Shown here: positions 12,251 through 24,482 of the stretch, in pieces
Layout: each line of letters opens with the position of its first letter
Position numbering within the stretch: the first letter of the stretch is position 1
Source: Saururus chinensis
Taxonomy: Eukaryota; Streptophyta; Magnoliopsida; Piperales; Saururaceae
Assembly: GCA_035235625.1 (NCBI GenBank)
Contig: CP141148.1
Location: 20,771,057-20,835,056 of the forward strand
Length of the DNA: 64,000 bases
Direction: 5' to 3'
Notes under the pieces: generated by a model
The model's database searches: none
What the model was told of the DNA's origin: nothing
What the model saw: only the letters and a program-made list of their open reading frames with translations
Program-made: the position numbers and the translations under genes

Positions 12251-15200
12251 TGTAACGTCTAGGAATTTTCTAAATTCTTGAAGTTGACCACGGGAAATTA
12301 GGGTGTTGGAATTGGTAGCTAAAACCTATATGGATAGAAAGTAGACAGAAATAACTTTCTGAACGTCACCAAGAACGCATGAATTAGAGTTTGGATGAGG
12401 GAGATATGACCATTCGAAGTTTAACATATCGTGCAAGGCCCGTTTACTCGAATTGGACGTACGAATTGTCCGTTTAAGTCACTATATGGGCCTGATCAAT
12501 TAGTATTTCGAAATTGTGTTTTTGGGGCCCAACTTAGTTGCCGAATTGAGGAGATTTTGGCCCAACTCCTTAGGGATTAGGAACCCTAATCCCATGCCTA
12601 TAAAAACACATAATTAGGGCTCTCTGGGGGGTTTTGGACCGTTAAGGGAAGGAGGAGCCATCAAAGGATTTTCTGGCGAGGCTCTGGCGGCTGTAGATCG
12701 ACGACAACTCAGCCATCGAGGTAGGATTTTGAGCCCATATCAATGGAGAGTTTGTCAGATAACTTGAATGAAAATCATATTCTTATTGATTTTTGCATAT
12801 ATTGTTCACATAATTACGTGAATAGTGTTTATGGATTTGGGTCGCCAAAGCTGTAGTAGGAAAGGGGGGGCCATAGAGAAGGGGCCGCACTGGCCTGGCA
12901 GTGGCGGCCTTGGATATGGTGGCCTTGGCAGCGCGGATCGGCTACCGCTGTGCAGGCCGCTGGGTCTTCATAGTAAATTAAAAAAAAAAAAGAACATGCG
13001 GTGGCGCAGCGCAGCCCCCGCCCGGAGGATGGTCCAGGGCTGCCAGGATCGCCGGACAATGGCAATCCAGTCAAGCCCGGCCCATCGTTTGGCCGTGGTG
13101 GTTTGCCGTCGCGACACCTATGCCAATTCTTAAAAAACAAGGAAAAGAAAAGGGGGGCCCTTTCTGCCCCAGCTGGCCACCGGATGGCGGCGGGGCTGGG
13201 TTGGTCGGTATCACCACCAGGCGGCAATCCGGTTCCGCCCAGTCCTCGCTGCACAGCGGAGGCCTGGGGGGGTGCCACTAGAAGCCAGTTGGCCTCTGGC
13301 CGTTCGCGAGGAGGACAACCTGCTACGCGAGTCATCGGGTTCAACATCGGGCCGGGCCGGGTGACCTGATCCGTCCGACCTGAGTTAAAAAATAAAATAG
13401 AAGAAGGGTTGAACCGGGTCCGGTTCATGAGGATAAAAATGTCAAAAAAAAATCCTAGAAAATTATTCTTGGACCTTGAGAGGTGTGGGAGTATTTTGGC
13501 CAAGTTTCAACTCAGGAAAAAATTCCAAAGACTATAAAATAACCATTTTACCCCTTATAATTAAATTGTCGTGTGAGAACCACTTGCCCGACTTCAGGGC
13601 TCCAGTTCAAGGGCCAATGATTTGATTTAAAAATTGGGAAAATTCTTAGTGAGATTTTAATGGGTAAGTTAAATATAGGACAAACCACAATGAGAAAAAA
13701 TCCCAGTGAATGGAAAATTGACCATTTTTCCCCTAGGGTTAATAGTAAACCTTTAAGTCAACCAAGGTCGGTTGAAGGGGTTTACGCCCCCGTCACATGC
13801 CAAGAAAATTACACCGGGTCCATAAAGTCAAGTAGTACCTTGGAGCCCAATTTTGGACTCATTAGACCTCAGGAAGGCTTTGAACAAAATAACATAATCA
13901 CCCTTATGAGCACACCGCTCACATTCGTGTGAATGTTGAGAGTGCAGCCTTGTGATAGGGCAATGACTTAAAATTAATAGATAAGAAGTGAGATGACCAG
14001 AATAACCCAAAGGAGGGTACCTTACCTCAGGTGGTAATTTACCCTAATGCCCTTAGGGGTAATATATTTTGTTTTCGCCGAAACGTGTAAGATAACCAAG
14101 CGTTAGGGTATCTTAAATTTACATTAAATAGCTTTAAAAGGAAGGGGTGTGACTAGTAAGTGACACGAAGACCTTGTCAGGTTATAGTGTCACGGGAAAC
14201 AAGGGGAATGATCCTAATTCTCAAGGTTTAGGGAAGCGGATTACACGTATCTGCAACCGAGTACATCGATCAACTAGAGTATTAAATATGTAACTTGTGT
14301 GATGTGTTAGAGTTAATTACACTCTCGGGCTTAAATTCTCTGAGCCTTGGCCCTGCAAATGAGTACAATGGGCCTCCGTTTTTTATCTATGCACATGTGT
14401 GATTGCATAGTATATATGTTATTTATTCTGATGCTTGCATTTATTATTGATGCGTTGATTTATATGAGTAACTTAAGATTAATGAAGTTTAATCAAGAGA
14501 CATGGGTTCCCGTTGGATTAGGGGGAGAACATCTAATCAAGATAATGGCTAAAATACCCTTATTAGGGGTGGGGACACATTCATGGAGTGAACGGGGCCT
14601 AACATAGAATTTTACCTTGGTTAATGAACCCAAGGTGGTTACAGGATGTTCTCTGAGTCATAGCTCAATGGATGAGCTATTTATTGGGCCGATTCACAAG
14701 GTGAAGAGGACCTAAATGGTTGAGTGGATACTTGATTGGATGGAAATAATCTAGTCTAAGTTCAGATGTTTAGGGGAGTCAATAGTCATAAAGACCTGAG
14801 GCTTGTATGGATACATTAGTAATGTCTTATAAGACATTTTCCCCAAGAGTTGGGATGGTAGAGATTGCGATATGCTTCTTCATCGCCATGATGGTTTGGG
14901 TATTGACCAGAGGGTCTTTCCACGGGTCTCCCGCAGGTCTTCCCAGGACTATTTAGTACATACGAAAAGTGGAGTTGTATGAGTATCATGGAAGGCTTGT
15001 GCTTCTCGCGAATATGTGTCCATGAGCACAATTTGGATCCTCTTCTCCAGAATCGTGACAGGCTATTTACAGCCATGGGGATTAAGCAGTCTACTCCAAG
15101 GTTTGAGTACTATGTTTAGAGATTTCTCGAGGGGTGAGTCATCCCTAAGTTACATATTTAAAAGTAGTAATTATCAAACGAGGGATGTGAGATAATTAAT

Positions 15201-15862
15201 AATATTGTTTGATATTGCTTATTAATTAGACAAGTGGAATGATTAAAGGACTTGCTAAAATGTAGGTTGGTTAAAAATACCTAAGCATTGCATGTGTGGT
15301 GCTTTGCTTCTTAGGATAGAGTAGTTTTTAGGCAGAACTACGTCTGGATCCGATCTTGTTGGAAACATTAGAGATGTTGTCTATTGAGTACTTAGGTAAC
15401 TAACATCAGGTGATGTTGGCCCGATCCGAAAAACATTAATAAAATCTTTTGTCCTTTGGAAGCTCTTCTCCTAAAGGCGGAGAGATTCCATTGTTGTTGT
15501 TGTGGTTGTTTCGTTAGGTTGGCTACAGATTCTCCAGGTAACGACAAGTGTGACCTAGACAGGCGAGCACAAGATGAAGTTTATCTGTTTTTGCAACTCT
15601 GGTACGTAAGTGTACATTTAATGTGAGAGTCAACTTGTTATTTATTTTAAGAAGAATGGCGGACTTGTACTTAGATGGATGAGTTGTGGTTGAAATTTTG
15701 AGACGTATAAATATCATATGATTTGATACCAGTATTTGTGAACCCTAGTTATCATGACCTAGATATTTAATTGAATCGTTTGTTTTGTATTGAAGAAAAA
15801 AAATTCTCGCTACTTATCGTTCGTGCTATTTAAAAATGCTTTTAAAAATCCTGGCCGTGATA
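12251..15862 (+). mobile_element. Solo LTR 'A' with TSD GTACA
   Basis: It starts TGTAACGTCTAGG and ends CTGGCCGTGATA, with the last CA mutated to TA. The 5-bp duplications GTACA lie at 12246-12250 and 15863-15867. At 3612 bp it is long for an LTR. Its distal two thirds match the minus-strand LTR at 29206-31528, for example 'tgacctagatatttaattgaa' near 15755 and 'catgccaagaaaattacacc' near 13797. The GC-rich stretch 12830-13380 gives long ORFs on both strands that are not conserved in copy J. Confidence 0.85.
12599..12606 (+). promoter_or_regulatory. TATA box of LTR A
   Basis: TATAAAAA lies 348 bp into the LTR, just before 'aattagggctctct', the same arrangement as in LTR C. Confidence 0.45.
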
Positions 15863-18800
15863 GTACAAAAGTAGTAGAAATCATCTATCAACACAATGCA
15901 AAACATCTTGAAAAAAGTACCACACGAAGGTAATATATAGAGTACTGGTTATGAATAAACAACACTCCCAAGCTGGCCTTTAACTAATGCAAACTTGAAC
16001 AACTCAACTGATATCTACACCGTTTAGAAAACAACACATTATTGTTATTTAAAAAACTGACTCCCGTTCACAAGGAGTACTGCACACTAGCAGGGAATTC
16101 CTAACATCCCTATAGATCCACTTAGATCAGCCATGGGTCTAGAGATGTAGGTATTAGCTGTGCTCATGGACACACTGGCCGAAGGTAGGTGAGCCTTCCA
16201 TGATGCTCAAAAACTTGGTTTGCGCATTTGCAGGGAACCAAAGTTGCAAAGGAGCGGAGACCACAAAGGTCTGAAAGATCACCGCCATGGCTATTGATGT
16301 GAACTAACAGAATGCTGAAAGAACATATGTCTTAATGTAGCCAAAAAATTAAATACTAAACACAACCTATCATGCATGCAACCGTCCCTCATGATTGGTA
16401 AGATCATAAGCTGATTTAGGGCTTAAGTATGTGAACTAAATTAATATGACAATGACTCAGACTTATGCTAAGATGAACTAACCAATTCAATCATATAATG
16501 AATCGGATTGGGGCTGAGATGCACAACTCAATTCAGCCACCTAACATGACAAATTCAGGCTGATACAACCACCAACATGCAACATAAGATTTATCACAAT
16601 AAGACTGAAATTCAGGGACAACATAGGCTAAAATTCAGAGGCTCAATAAGCATGAATATATCATAAACTAAGGATGATTCATGACATCAAAACCCCCTAG
16701 AGTAAGGCTGAACTAAGGCTGAGAATTACATCTACCAAAATTTCATGCTTAAGGGTGTAAAAAGATGCACCTACCTCTACCAATTCGTCCTCAAAGCTCC
16801 TAGCCCTTGCTCATACACTTTCTTGGCCTTGAATTCAATCCAAAGGTGGATGCTTTGAATTCAATCCAAACCTGCTGGTTATGGAGGTCTTAGCTGGGAG
16901 AAGGAAGAGGAGGGAGAAGATAGAAGAAGAGGTAGGTTGAACCATGCAAAAGAGTGGTCCCCCTCTTTCCTTTTATAAAACCCCCCTAGTTTCTAGGATT
17001 TTGGGCCAATAGGAGGGCTGAACTACAGTGAGTGGACTCCTCCTAAGTCATCTTAAATCCCCCTCCTATAAAATAGGAGCCCTTCTTAGAGCCCCTAAAG
17101 ACCTCCCCCTTGTTTGTAGTGGTCGCCCCCTAGAAACTAGGGGCCGCCCCCTACAATCTAAGGGCTGCTCCCTCATCCTCCTTTTGAGTATCCTCCCCCC
17201 TAGGACTCTCCCTTAATTACTGAAAAAACCCAATTCTAGTGGGCCGGACCCCCTTATAGTGGTTCGGGACCCCTGAACCCTAAGTGGCATGCCACTTTCC
17301 ACACAAGGGTTGGACCAAAAACCTAATTGGTTAACACACAACACAATCATATGGCTTGAAAGCAATTCGGGTAGCTAATCAAACACATACACAAGCAAAG
17401 AAAAGAAAAACATTTACCTAGAATTTGGGGTTTTACAAGAACCTCCCCTCACACCGGGACATGATCTCCTTTCGGGCTCGGAAGTGGCCATCGGAACCTC
17501 CCTATGCAATGGGAAGAATTTCCCTTTTGGACCGGAAGTGGTAGACAGAGTCTCCCCTTAAACTATGACGTTTTCCTCCTCCCAACCCAAAAGCATTAGA
17601 TGGGGTCTCCTCTTACCTCAGGTCGTTTCCCCCTTTTACAGTAGCTAAGTAAAAAAAGGACCCCTCTATGACGTAGAACCCTCTCAAATTAGCTAGGATT
17701 GGTTTTGAATGAAAGAAAACGGTCGATAAATGACTTAAAAATAGGCGTTTACGAGAGTTGGAACACCCCCCACCATAGGGGAGCCTAAAGGTTGACACGT
17801 AGGCTAGCAGTAGGGCTAGCCTAAAGGCATGGCCTACTGATAGCCTGCCGCATTGGCAGGTGCTCGCATCAGCACCTGGCATTAGCCTGCTAACATGAAA
17901 AAAATTATTTATTATTATTTAAAAAAAACACTAAGATTCAAAATGCAATATCTTCATACCCTAGACTCGGTTTAATGTGTTTTTAGTACCATTGGATTCA
18001 AATTGATGAATCCTACAAAACAAGACCATGCAAGGATACCTTGTATTGCAAAAATAAAGTTAGCCCCGTCCATAAGATGCTTCTCGAGGCCATAGCGTAC
18101 TAACCCATTGTCTGATTGATGTATTTTTGGGCTCGATACATTCATCTCTCTAACACTATCAAATACCTTAAGACTCCTCCGAATGAATCAAGCTCAAAAT
18201 GGTCCAATTTTAAGAAAAAATGGCTATTGAGCCCTAACACTCACTAATGGACCAACATGTTCAAATTTTCAAAACATTGAAAATCCGGGGCATTACAATT
18301 AGGTTGTCCAATAGGGGCATTTTTGTTGCCCAAATCATTAGGGGATTAGGGTTCCCAATCCCGATGATTATAAGAGGTCATTAAGAATTTAACATCCACT
18401 AGATGGTCATAATGAATCACTAGATTGCTCCTAACCCTTTTATAAGTTAGAAATTAAGAGTTTTAACTTCTACGCACAAGAATTTATTTTCAAGCAAAAT
18501 AAATAAAAAACAAACCATATTTTTTAATCATCATTCATGATCAATCAATTATCAAACAAAACATGCATACCACATAATCACGTCAAGGATTTTTATGCAA
18601 AAAACCCCAACTAGGGTAAAAAAACCACAACAACTTTAATTTAAGGTTAAATCAATGCACTAGAACAATATAAATCTTATAAGATTCAAAACAACCAACC
18701 TTAATACTTGACACAAACTCATTTTGTTTAATCTTCTCTTATTGATGATGCTGACCTTTAATTCTTACTCCTCAAATCATTAAAATTTTCCCACTTCGTG

Positions 18801-19363
18801 TTTGGATCTCTGACTTCTTCTAGCAACTCAACCAAGGACTCCTTCCTTGTTTGTTGATTTACCTCTTTAGATTCTTCAACTCCTTTAAAGAATTTTGCTA
18901 ACTCCTCTATGAAATTTATGTGTAAAATCTTCTCTTTTTAATTGTGCATTAGCATCATTAATTCACCATGGATAATCACTTTAAGCTCCATTGTGAATTC
19001 TCAAGGAAAATAATGTGAAAATGACTCTCCTTTCTTCTCCAATATTTTCGAGGTTTCCTTCTCTTTAATTTCATCACTTCTTATCCTTATTGTAGGACCC
19101 CAAGTCGAATTGCCACTTTGACCTAAAAAAGGGAAAAAAATATTCGAAAAAGGTTTGTTTAGGGTAATTAAAATTGCTAACGATTGATCAATTCAAATAG
19201 TGATTGACCATTCACTTTTTTCGCAAGCCAAGACTCCTTGACAGATCAAGTGGTCTACAAAGCAATCGATTGATAAACCCTTAGCTTCGTTTGACAAAGG
19301 GCTAATTTAAGTGTCGATTGATATTTTCCATGGGTGGTCGATCGATTCTTCTTCTTCTATTAT

Positions 19364-21025
19364 TGTGACAACCCAAATTTTTAGTACGTTTTTAAAACCA
19401 ATAATAGAGTTTTTAATAAACTTTTCTTAATAGAATATTATGTTGGGTCCAATGTCTAAAGAGTTATGGTAGAACTTAAAATGACAAATATAACGACTTT
19501 TGAATCATTTAAATCGGACATCGGGGCTGTAAGTAATAAACTAACAAAATGTACCTCATGGGCTGACCTACGATAAAACTAAAACAAAACCTATCTATGA
19601 GTCCATCACTACTAAGAACGCTTATTTCCGACTTGCGGTTGAAAAGTTATGACATTTTAAATTTTTGAAAAAGAAAAGAAAAAATATAATATTTTACTAT
19701 AGGCTGACGCATGCATTGCGTCAGTTGAATCAGCCACACAGCACCACGTGAACAGTGGGCCGTATGGTGGGCCTACATTGCTTGGTGGCCCGCGTGGTGC
19801 AGGTTCGCCCGCGTGGCATGTGGTGTCCTACATGGCAAAATTGCAGAGCCTGGTTTTGCTCTCACGGCATGCGGAACCCATGTGACAAGTCCCGGTTGTG
19901 TAGAACCTCCGCGAGACATGCATTAACAAGCATCATGCGTCGCATAGTGCCACATATTCCTTCTTTATATAAATTCAGAATTTACCGCCGGTTGTTTTTA
20001 GTTCTACCACTCCTCGAACTTATTTTCCTCCATTCTAAGTCATTCTAAGTTTGAATCAAGCCGTTCAAAGGCATTCTCAACTAATTCGACCACATCGGAC
20101 ACTGTGACGTAGTCAATTTTTAAGTCTAAGGTCTACTTAACCACAAAATTTCTAGCTAAACCTAAGGTAGGAGGTCATAATCTCTAACTTATGCTCTACT
20201 CATATAGTCAAATTTTTACTCACCTATTTTATTCAATTATGCTTGTTTGCCGTAGTTTCTGAAAAATATCATATGTGTGCAATATTTTACATACACTAAA
20301 TTATTTTCTAGTATGTGGTTTTTTTGGGTAGTTCTGGGGTAAAACCTAGAACTATCAAATTTTATTTGGATACCTGCCGAGAAATAATCAGTATCTAGCT
20401 TGCTTATATAGGTACGAAGCATCATAGCCTTCTGAGCCTCCCATTGCCCCATGAGCGTAGGGGGAAAGCCGTTTGGTATCACGGCTCTAGACGAACTGAT
20501 GCTTTCTAAATTTATTTCTGAATTGGACAAACCAATTTTTTCTGAATTCATTTATGAAATAAATTCTTTTCCAGTAAAAATGTTACTTTCATGGGTTTTC
20601 TACTTAGCACTAATGTAGATTTTAATTCAGCCTACTGAGTATAAAAATACTCACCCACCTCCAGACTCTGCAAATAATGCAGCTAAGGCAGATGTATAGG
20701 CAAAAGTGTTTTCTATATAATTAATTGGATGCTATTTTAGCTAATCCATGTAAGGGCTTGCTATGCCTAAATTTTGCTTTCTAACTGCTCTACGAGCAGT
20801 GGCCTTGGGATATGTAATAATTTTATGATGTTTTGTTAAAGCTAATAATATTGTGATCTTTAAAATTTTGGTTGTGCATCAACTTCTTTTTATACTATGT
20901 AGTATTTCATCGACTTCTATTTGGCGGCCATCATGTTCGAACTTGTGAGTGACATTTATGGGTGTCGGACAGAGTAATAGTTATGATTTCTTTTTATCAT
21001 AATTATTTTAATGGAAGCTGTCACA
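19364..21025 (+). mobile_element. Solo LTR 'F' with TSD ATTAT
   Basis: It starts TGTGACAACCC and ends GAAGCTGTCACA. The duplications ATTAT lie at 19359-19363 and 21026-21030. It contains the landmark 'gagtataaaaatactcacccacc' near 20637 and belongs to the same family as LTR E. It is nested in K, which is nested in J. Confidence 0.85.
19966..19973 (+). promoter_or_regulatory. TATA box of LTR F
   Basis: TATATAAA lies about 600 bp into the LTR. A cluster of direct and inverted GC-rich words (cgtggcatg, catgcg) precedes it at 19740-19940. Confidence 0.4.
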
Positions 21026-22789
21026 ATTATGTGCCATAGTTGATCAATGATCGATCGATTCAATCAGTGTACTTATCTAACGATTGATCGATAACACTAT
21101 TTAAAGACAATTTTACCCTTTTTACGCTAAATATTTCTGAAATCTTTAAAATCACTTCTAAAACTTCTCCAAGTTATTTTTGTATGAGAATGTGTATAGA
21201 ATAAACCTCAAAACCATCAACATTCTCTAGTCTTCAATCTTGATCTATAAGAACATGTCTTCTCCTATTTTCTAAATCCATCAATTTCAAACCTAACCTG
21301 ACTACAACTACATCTAATCAAATTTATAAGACTAATTACATAGTCAAGGTTTCTGAGATAATTTTGACAAAGAAATTAGCCAATGAATCTTACATATAAT
21401 GTGTATATTCTAATAGTCATCTAGGGCTTCTCTAGGGGGCCACCGTAGGAGGAGTTGCCAAGGAGTTTTCTAGTGAGTGTAACTAGTGTTGGAGACGGGA
21501 AGGAGTGAAAGTTAAGACTAGTGTTCTTCACAAGAGGACTAGTGAGACCAAGATCATCAGTAGAGAATTAAAGAAGGCATTACACTAGTGGGATCTTGTT
21601 TCTTGCTTTTACAATTTTGTAAGTAATTATAATTATAGGCTTCAATGACAACTTTACTTGGTTATTTCTTTTTAGTTTGAACATAGACTTGTACTTAGAA
21701 GATTAATATGCTATTTATGAATTTTTGAGATGTAGAGTAGTATCATATGTTTTGATATTCATATTTGTGAACCCCAATTATGATGACCTGGAAATTTATT
21801 TAGATGATTTATTTTGTATTTAAGATAGAAAATGTAATGCCCAGGCTTTTTAATACATTTTCCTCAAAATTCATGGAAATTTTTTGCAATATAACTGCTA
21901 TAAATCAGAGAAAATGACGAATACGAAACATGATAAAACAGTTTTATAATTTAAAACATAACACATCAGTTTTTCTCATCCAAAGTTTTACTCATTCGAT
22001 TAACCATCATACGGCCAAAGCAAATATCTTCAGGCGCTACTCGAAAACAACCATACGAATAAATTGCTATGATCATAGACTTTAAATACAAATCCATCCC
22101 AGGCATCCCTAAGTGCAAGTCCCATAACAGTCCACAATCTAATCCAAACTAAAGTCCAGAAGGAATAAACATCTTAATGCTCGTCTCACCCAATACATCA
22201 GATCGTGACACAAATAAGTTCGCAGTGAGTTAAGCATACCTGAATCAAAGGGGAATCAATCCACCGCTGAAATGAGCATCCATCTCTAGGAGCTCTCCAT
22301 CACAAACCTACAAAAGCCTACCGAACCACGGGGCTAAAAATGGTAGGGTGAGTATTTTCATACTCAGTAGGAAAATACCTAGTAGGGGAAATCCCAAACG
22401 GTGAACTCAATAAGTTCATAAATACATGCGTTCATGCAACTCAAACATGAAGCAGATAGGCATATTAATATCATGCTCATACTCATACAATCATACCAAA
22501 TGCACCATCGTGCCAAAATCATACCAAATGCACCATTGTGCCAAACTCATACCATCAAATTAAACTTACACAAACACCCTTATCTAGGGTCATACAAACT
22601 TACTCGTACCATCGTACGCTTACTCATACAACATACGCATACTTGTACGACCTTGCTCATACAATCAGATGCTTACTCGTATAGCTTACACATACTTGTA
22701 TGACCTTACTCGTACAATCATACTCGTACAGCTTACACAAAATCACACTTACTGTCTTACTCAGAAACATACTCTCACAATCGTACTCA

Positions 22790-23005
22790 TACACATACTT
22801 TTACAGTCGTTCTCATACTCATACGCTTACGGTCGTACTCATACTCATACACTTACAGTCGTTCTCATACACATACGCTTACAGTCGTACTCATACTCAT
22901 ACACTTATAGTCATTCTCATACACATACGCTTACAGTCGTACTCATACTCATACACTTACAGCCGTTCTCATACACATACACTTACAGTCGTGCTCAAAC
23001 TCATA
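22790..23005. repeat. Minisatellite, 26-bp unit
   Basis: About eight units of 'cgtactcatactcatacact' plus 'tacagt', alternating with a variant 'cgttctcatacacatacgct' to give a 52-bp higher-order period. Unit edges are approximate. The looser 'actcatac' words begin at about 22430. It lies inside LTR L and produces spurious Ser/Tyr-rich ORFs in two frames. Confidence 0.8.
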
Positions 23006-23390
23006 ATCGTACACATATCAACGACCACTAAAGCTCATTACAACTAATAAGCTCCAGCGTCAAAATGGAAAAGAATGCCACTGGGGCAACACCTTAACCT
23101 CCGGGGAGTGACTAGACGCCATGGACTTTTCCGAAGGTAAGGCACACCAATGCTCATGGGGCACTGGATCAAACAAGTAAGAGTAGATCCATGATACTAC
23201 TTACCTGAGCGCGCAAACATAAACACCCACACATAAGGGGTCATACAGTTGCCCACCATAATGGGTCTTATAGTGCCATAGAATCGCCCACCATAATGGG
23301 TCTTATAGTGCCATGCCACTCTTGGGCAGAAAACATACAGTGCCACTTGGGCAGAAACGTACAGTGCCACTCTTGGGTGGAAACATACAA

Positions 23391-23650
23391 CGCTCTCAAC
23401 AGAGCATCAAATGTCTGGGCTTATACAGCACACAGACCAAATCGAAAACATACTTCGCTCTCAACAGAGCATCAGACGTCTGTGCTTCATATAGCACATA
23501 GACAAAGTCAAAAACGTACATCGCTCTCAACAGAGCATCAAACGTCTGGGCTTATACAGCACGCAGACCAAACCGGAAATGTACATCGCTCTCAGCAGAG
23601 CATCAGACGTCCGGTGCTCTATACAGAACACAGACAACATCCCGCAAGAT
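23391..23650. repeat. Tandem repeat, four units of 65-66 bp
   Basis: Units start with 'cgctctcaacagagcatca' at 23391, 23456, 23522 and 23587. They are preceded at 23320-23390 by three 'tacagtgccactcttggg' words. It lies inside LTR L. Confidence 0.8.
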
Positions 23651-24349
23651 AAACACCATGGCAAGACATGAGAAATGCTCAGTCGACTCATTATCGGCTA
23701 GCTCAAACACGGAACTTAATCCATCGAACCCTCAGGTCTCAAACTCACAACGCTATCATTAGCTGTGCTTATAATTCAAGTTTGAATTAAGTACATTATG
23801 CGGTTCAATTATGCCAAACAACTCACAGTCCTCGATTGATCAAACCGAAGCTGAGCCCGATCCGAAACCCAAGTTCATCAGGGCAATAGACTTCATTTAA
23901 TCCATCCACAACATGATCACAACACATCGTACATCAAACCCTTACAATCTTACATACTTCGCCATCCCTCTTATGGCCAAATCATCTTACATTGACCTCA
24001 TCAAATGAAGCTCCTTAGAGCCAACCCAGTTGTCGCCCTCTTACTTATATCTCACTTATTATGCTTAATTTTCAATTCATAATCTGTACGTTATGCTTGT
24101 ACAATTATGCACACTCTTACTGTCTGACAAACCTCACCCGTCATACCCATAACCTCTGTCATCCATCATACGCTTACACATCCATAACCAAATCCAGACA
24201 AAACCTTTGTCACCTCTTACTGTCCATCGCCCATACCTCTGCCCACATACACATATACATATCCATATCATAGTCAAATAGTCATCATACATATGTATGT
24301 CTATCACACATATGTATAACATACACATACTGTCATACATACGTAACTT

Positions 24350-24482
24350 ACAAACATGCTCACTAGCCATCACTAGCACATGCATACATACGTTAACATA
24401 CACGCTAGCCATCACTAGCACATACTCAATCAACATACGAAACTTATCAACAAACACGCTAGTCATCACTAGCACATACTTA
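24350..24482. repeat. Short tandem repeat with 'ctagccatcactagcacat'
   Basis: Three copies of the 19-base word lie near 24363, 24402 and 24452, separated by variable 'acatac' spacers. It lies inside LTR L. Confidence 0.6.

Larger units (their letters stand above)
10835..18297 (-). mobile_element. LTR 'I' (minus), split by LTR A
   Basis: On the minus strand it starts TGTAATGCCCCGG at 18297 and ends GTGCTACA at 10835. It sits in J between 'ggtctaatta' and 'attaggttgtcc'; the uninterrupted site is visible in LTR C as 'gcctaattaggttgcc'. The duplicated bases are ATTA, or AATTA if one base is shared with the element end. Without A it is about 3.8 kb. The minus-strand motif 'tactta..tataaatatactcatccacc' near 11100-11150 is the same near-end landmark seen in LTRs E and F. 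No internal region is seen. Confidence 0.65.
18382..21415 (-). mobile_element. Copia-type solo LTR 'K' with TSD GTCAT, split by LTR F
   Basis: The duplications GTCAT lie at 18377-18381 and 21416-21420. Removing the element rejoins J as 'aagaggtcatctagggct', which parallels 'aagggtcaattagggct' in LTR C. Both terminal dinucleotides are mutated (TAAG...AATA). It shares with the LTR at 3400-4624 the 'aaccccaactagggtaa..aaaccac' block near 18605 and, on the minus strand, the 'agtcaggttaggtttg...gaagacatgttct' region near 21235-21310. Without F it is about 1.4 kb. Confidence 0.8.

Noticed and set aside
12829-13503. 224-codon ORF on the minus strand with long overlapping plus-strand ORFs
   Set aside because: The stretch is GC-rich inside LTR A, open in several frames on both strands, has no domain, and is not preserved in the related LTRs C and J. 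Composition explains it.
22434-23047. Ser/Tyr/His/Thr-rich ORFs in two plus-strand frames
   Set aside because: They are translations of the 26-bp minisatellite in LTR L; the peptide repeats follow from the DNA period.
22790-23650. Regular short repeats that might suggest a CRISPR array
   Set aside because: This is plant nuclear DNA, the units are contiguous without unique spacers, and they lie inside an LTR.
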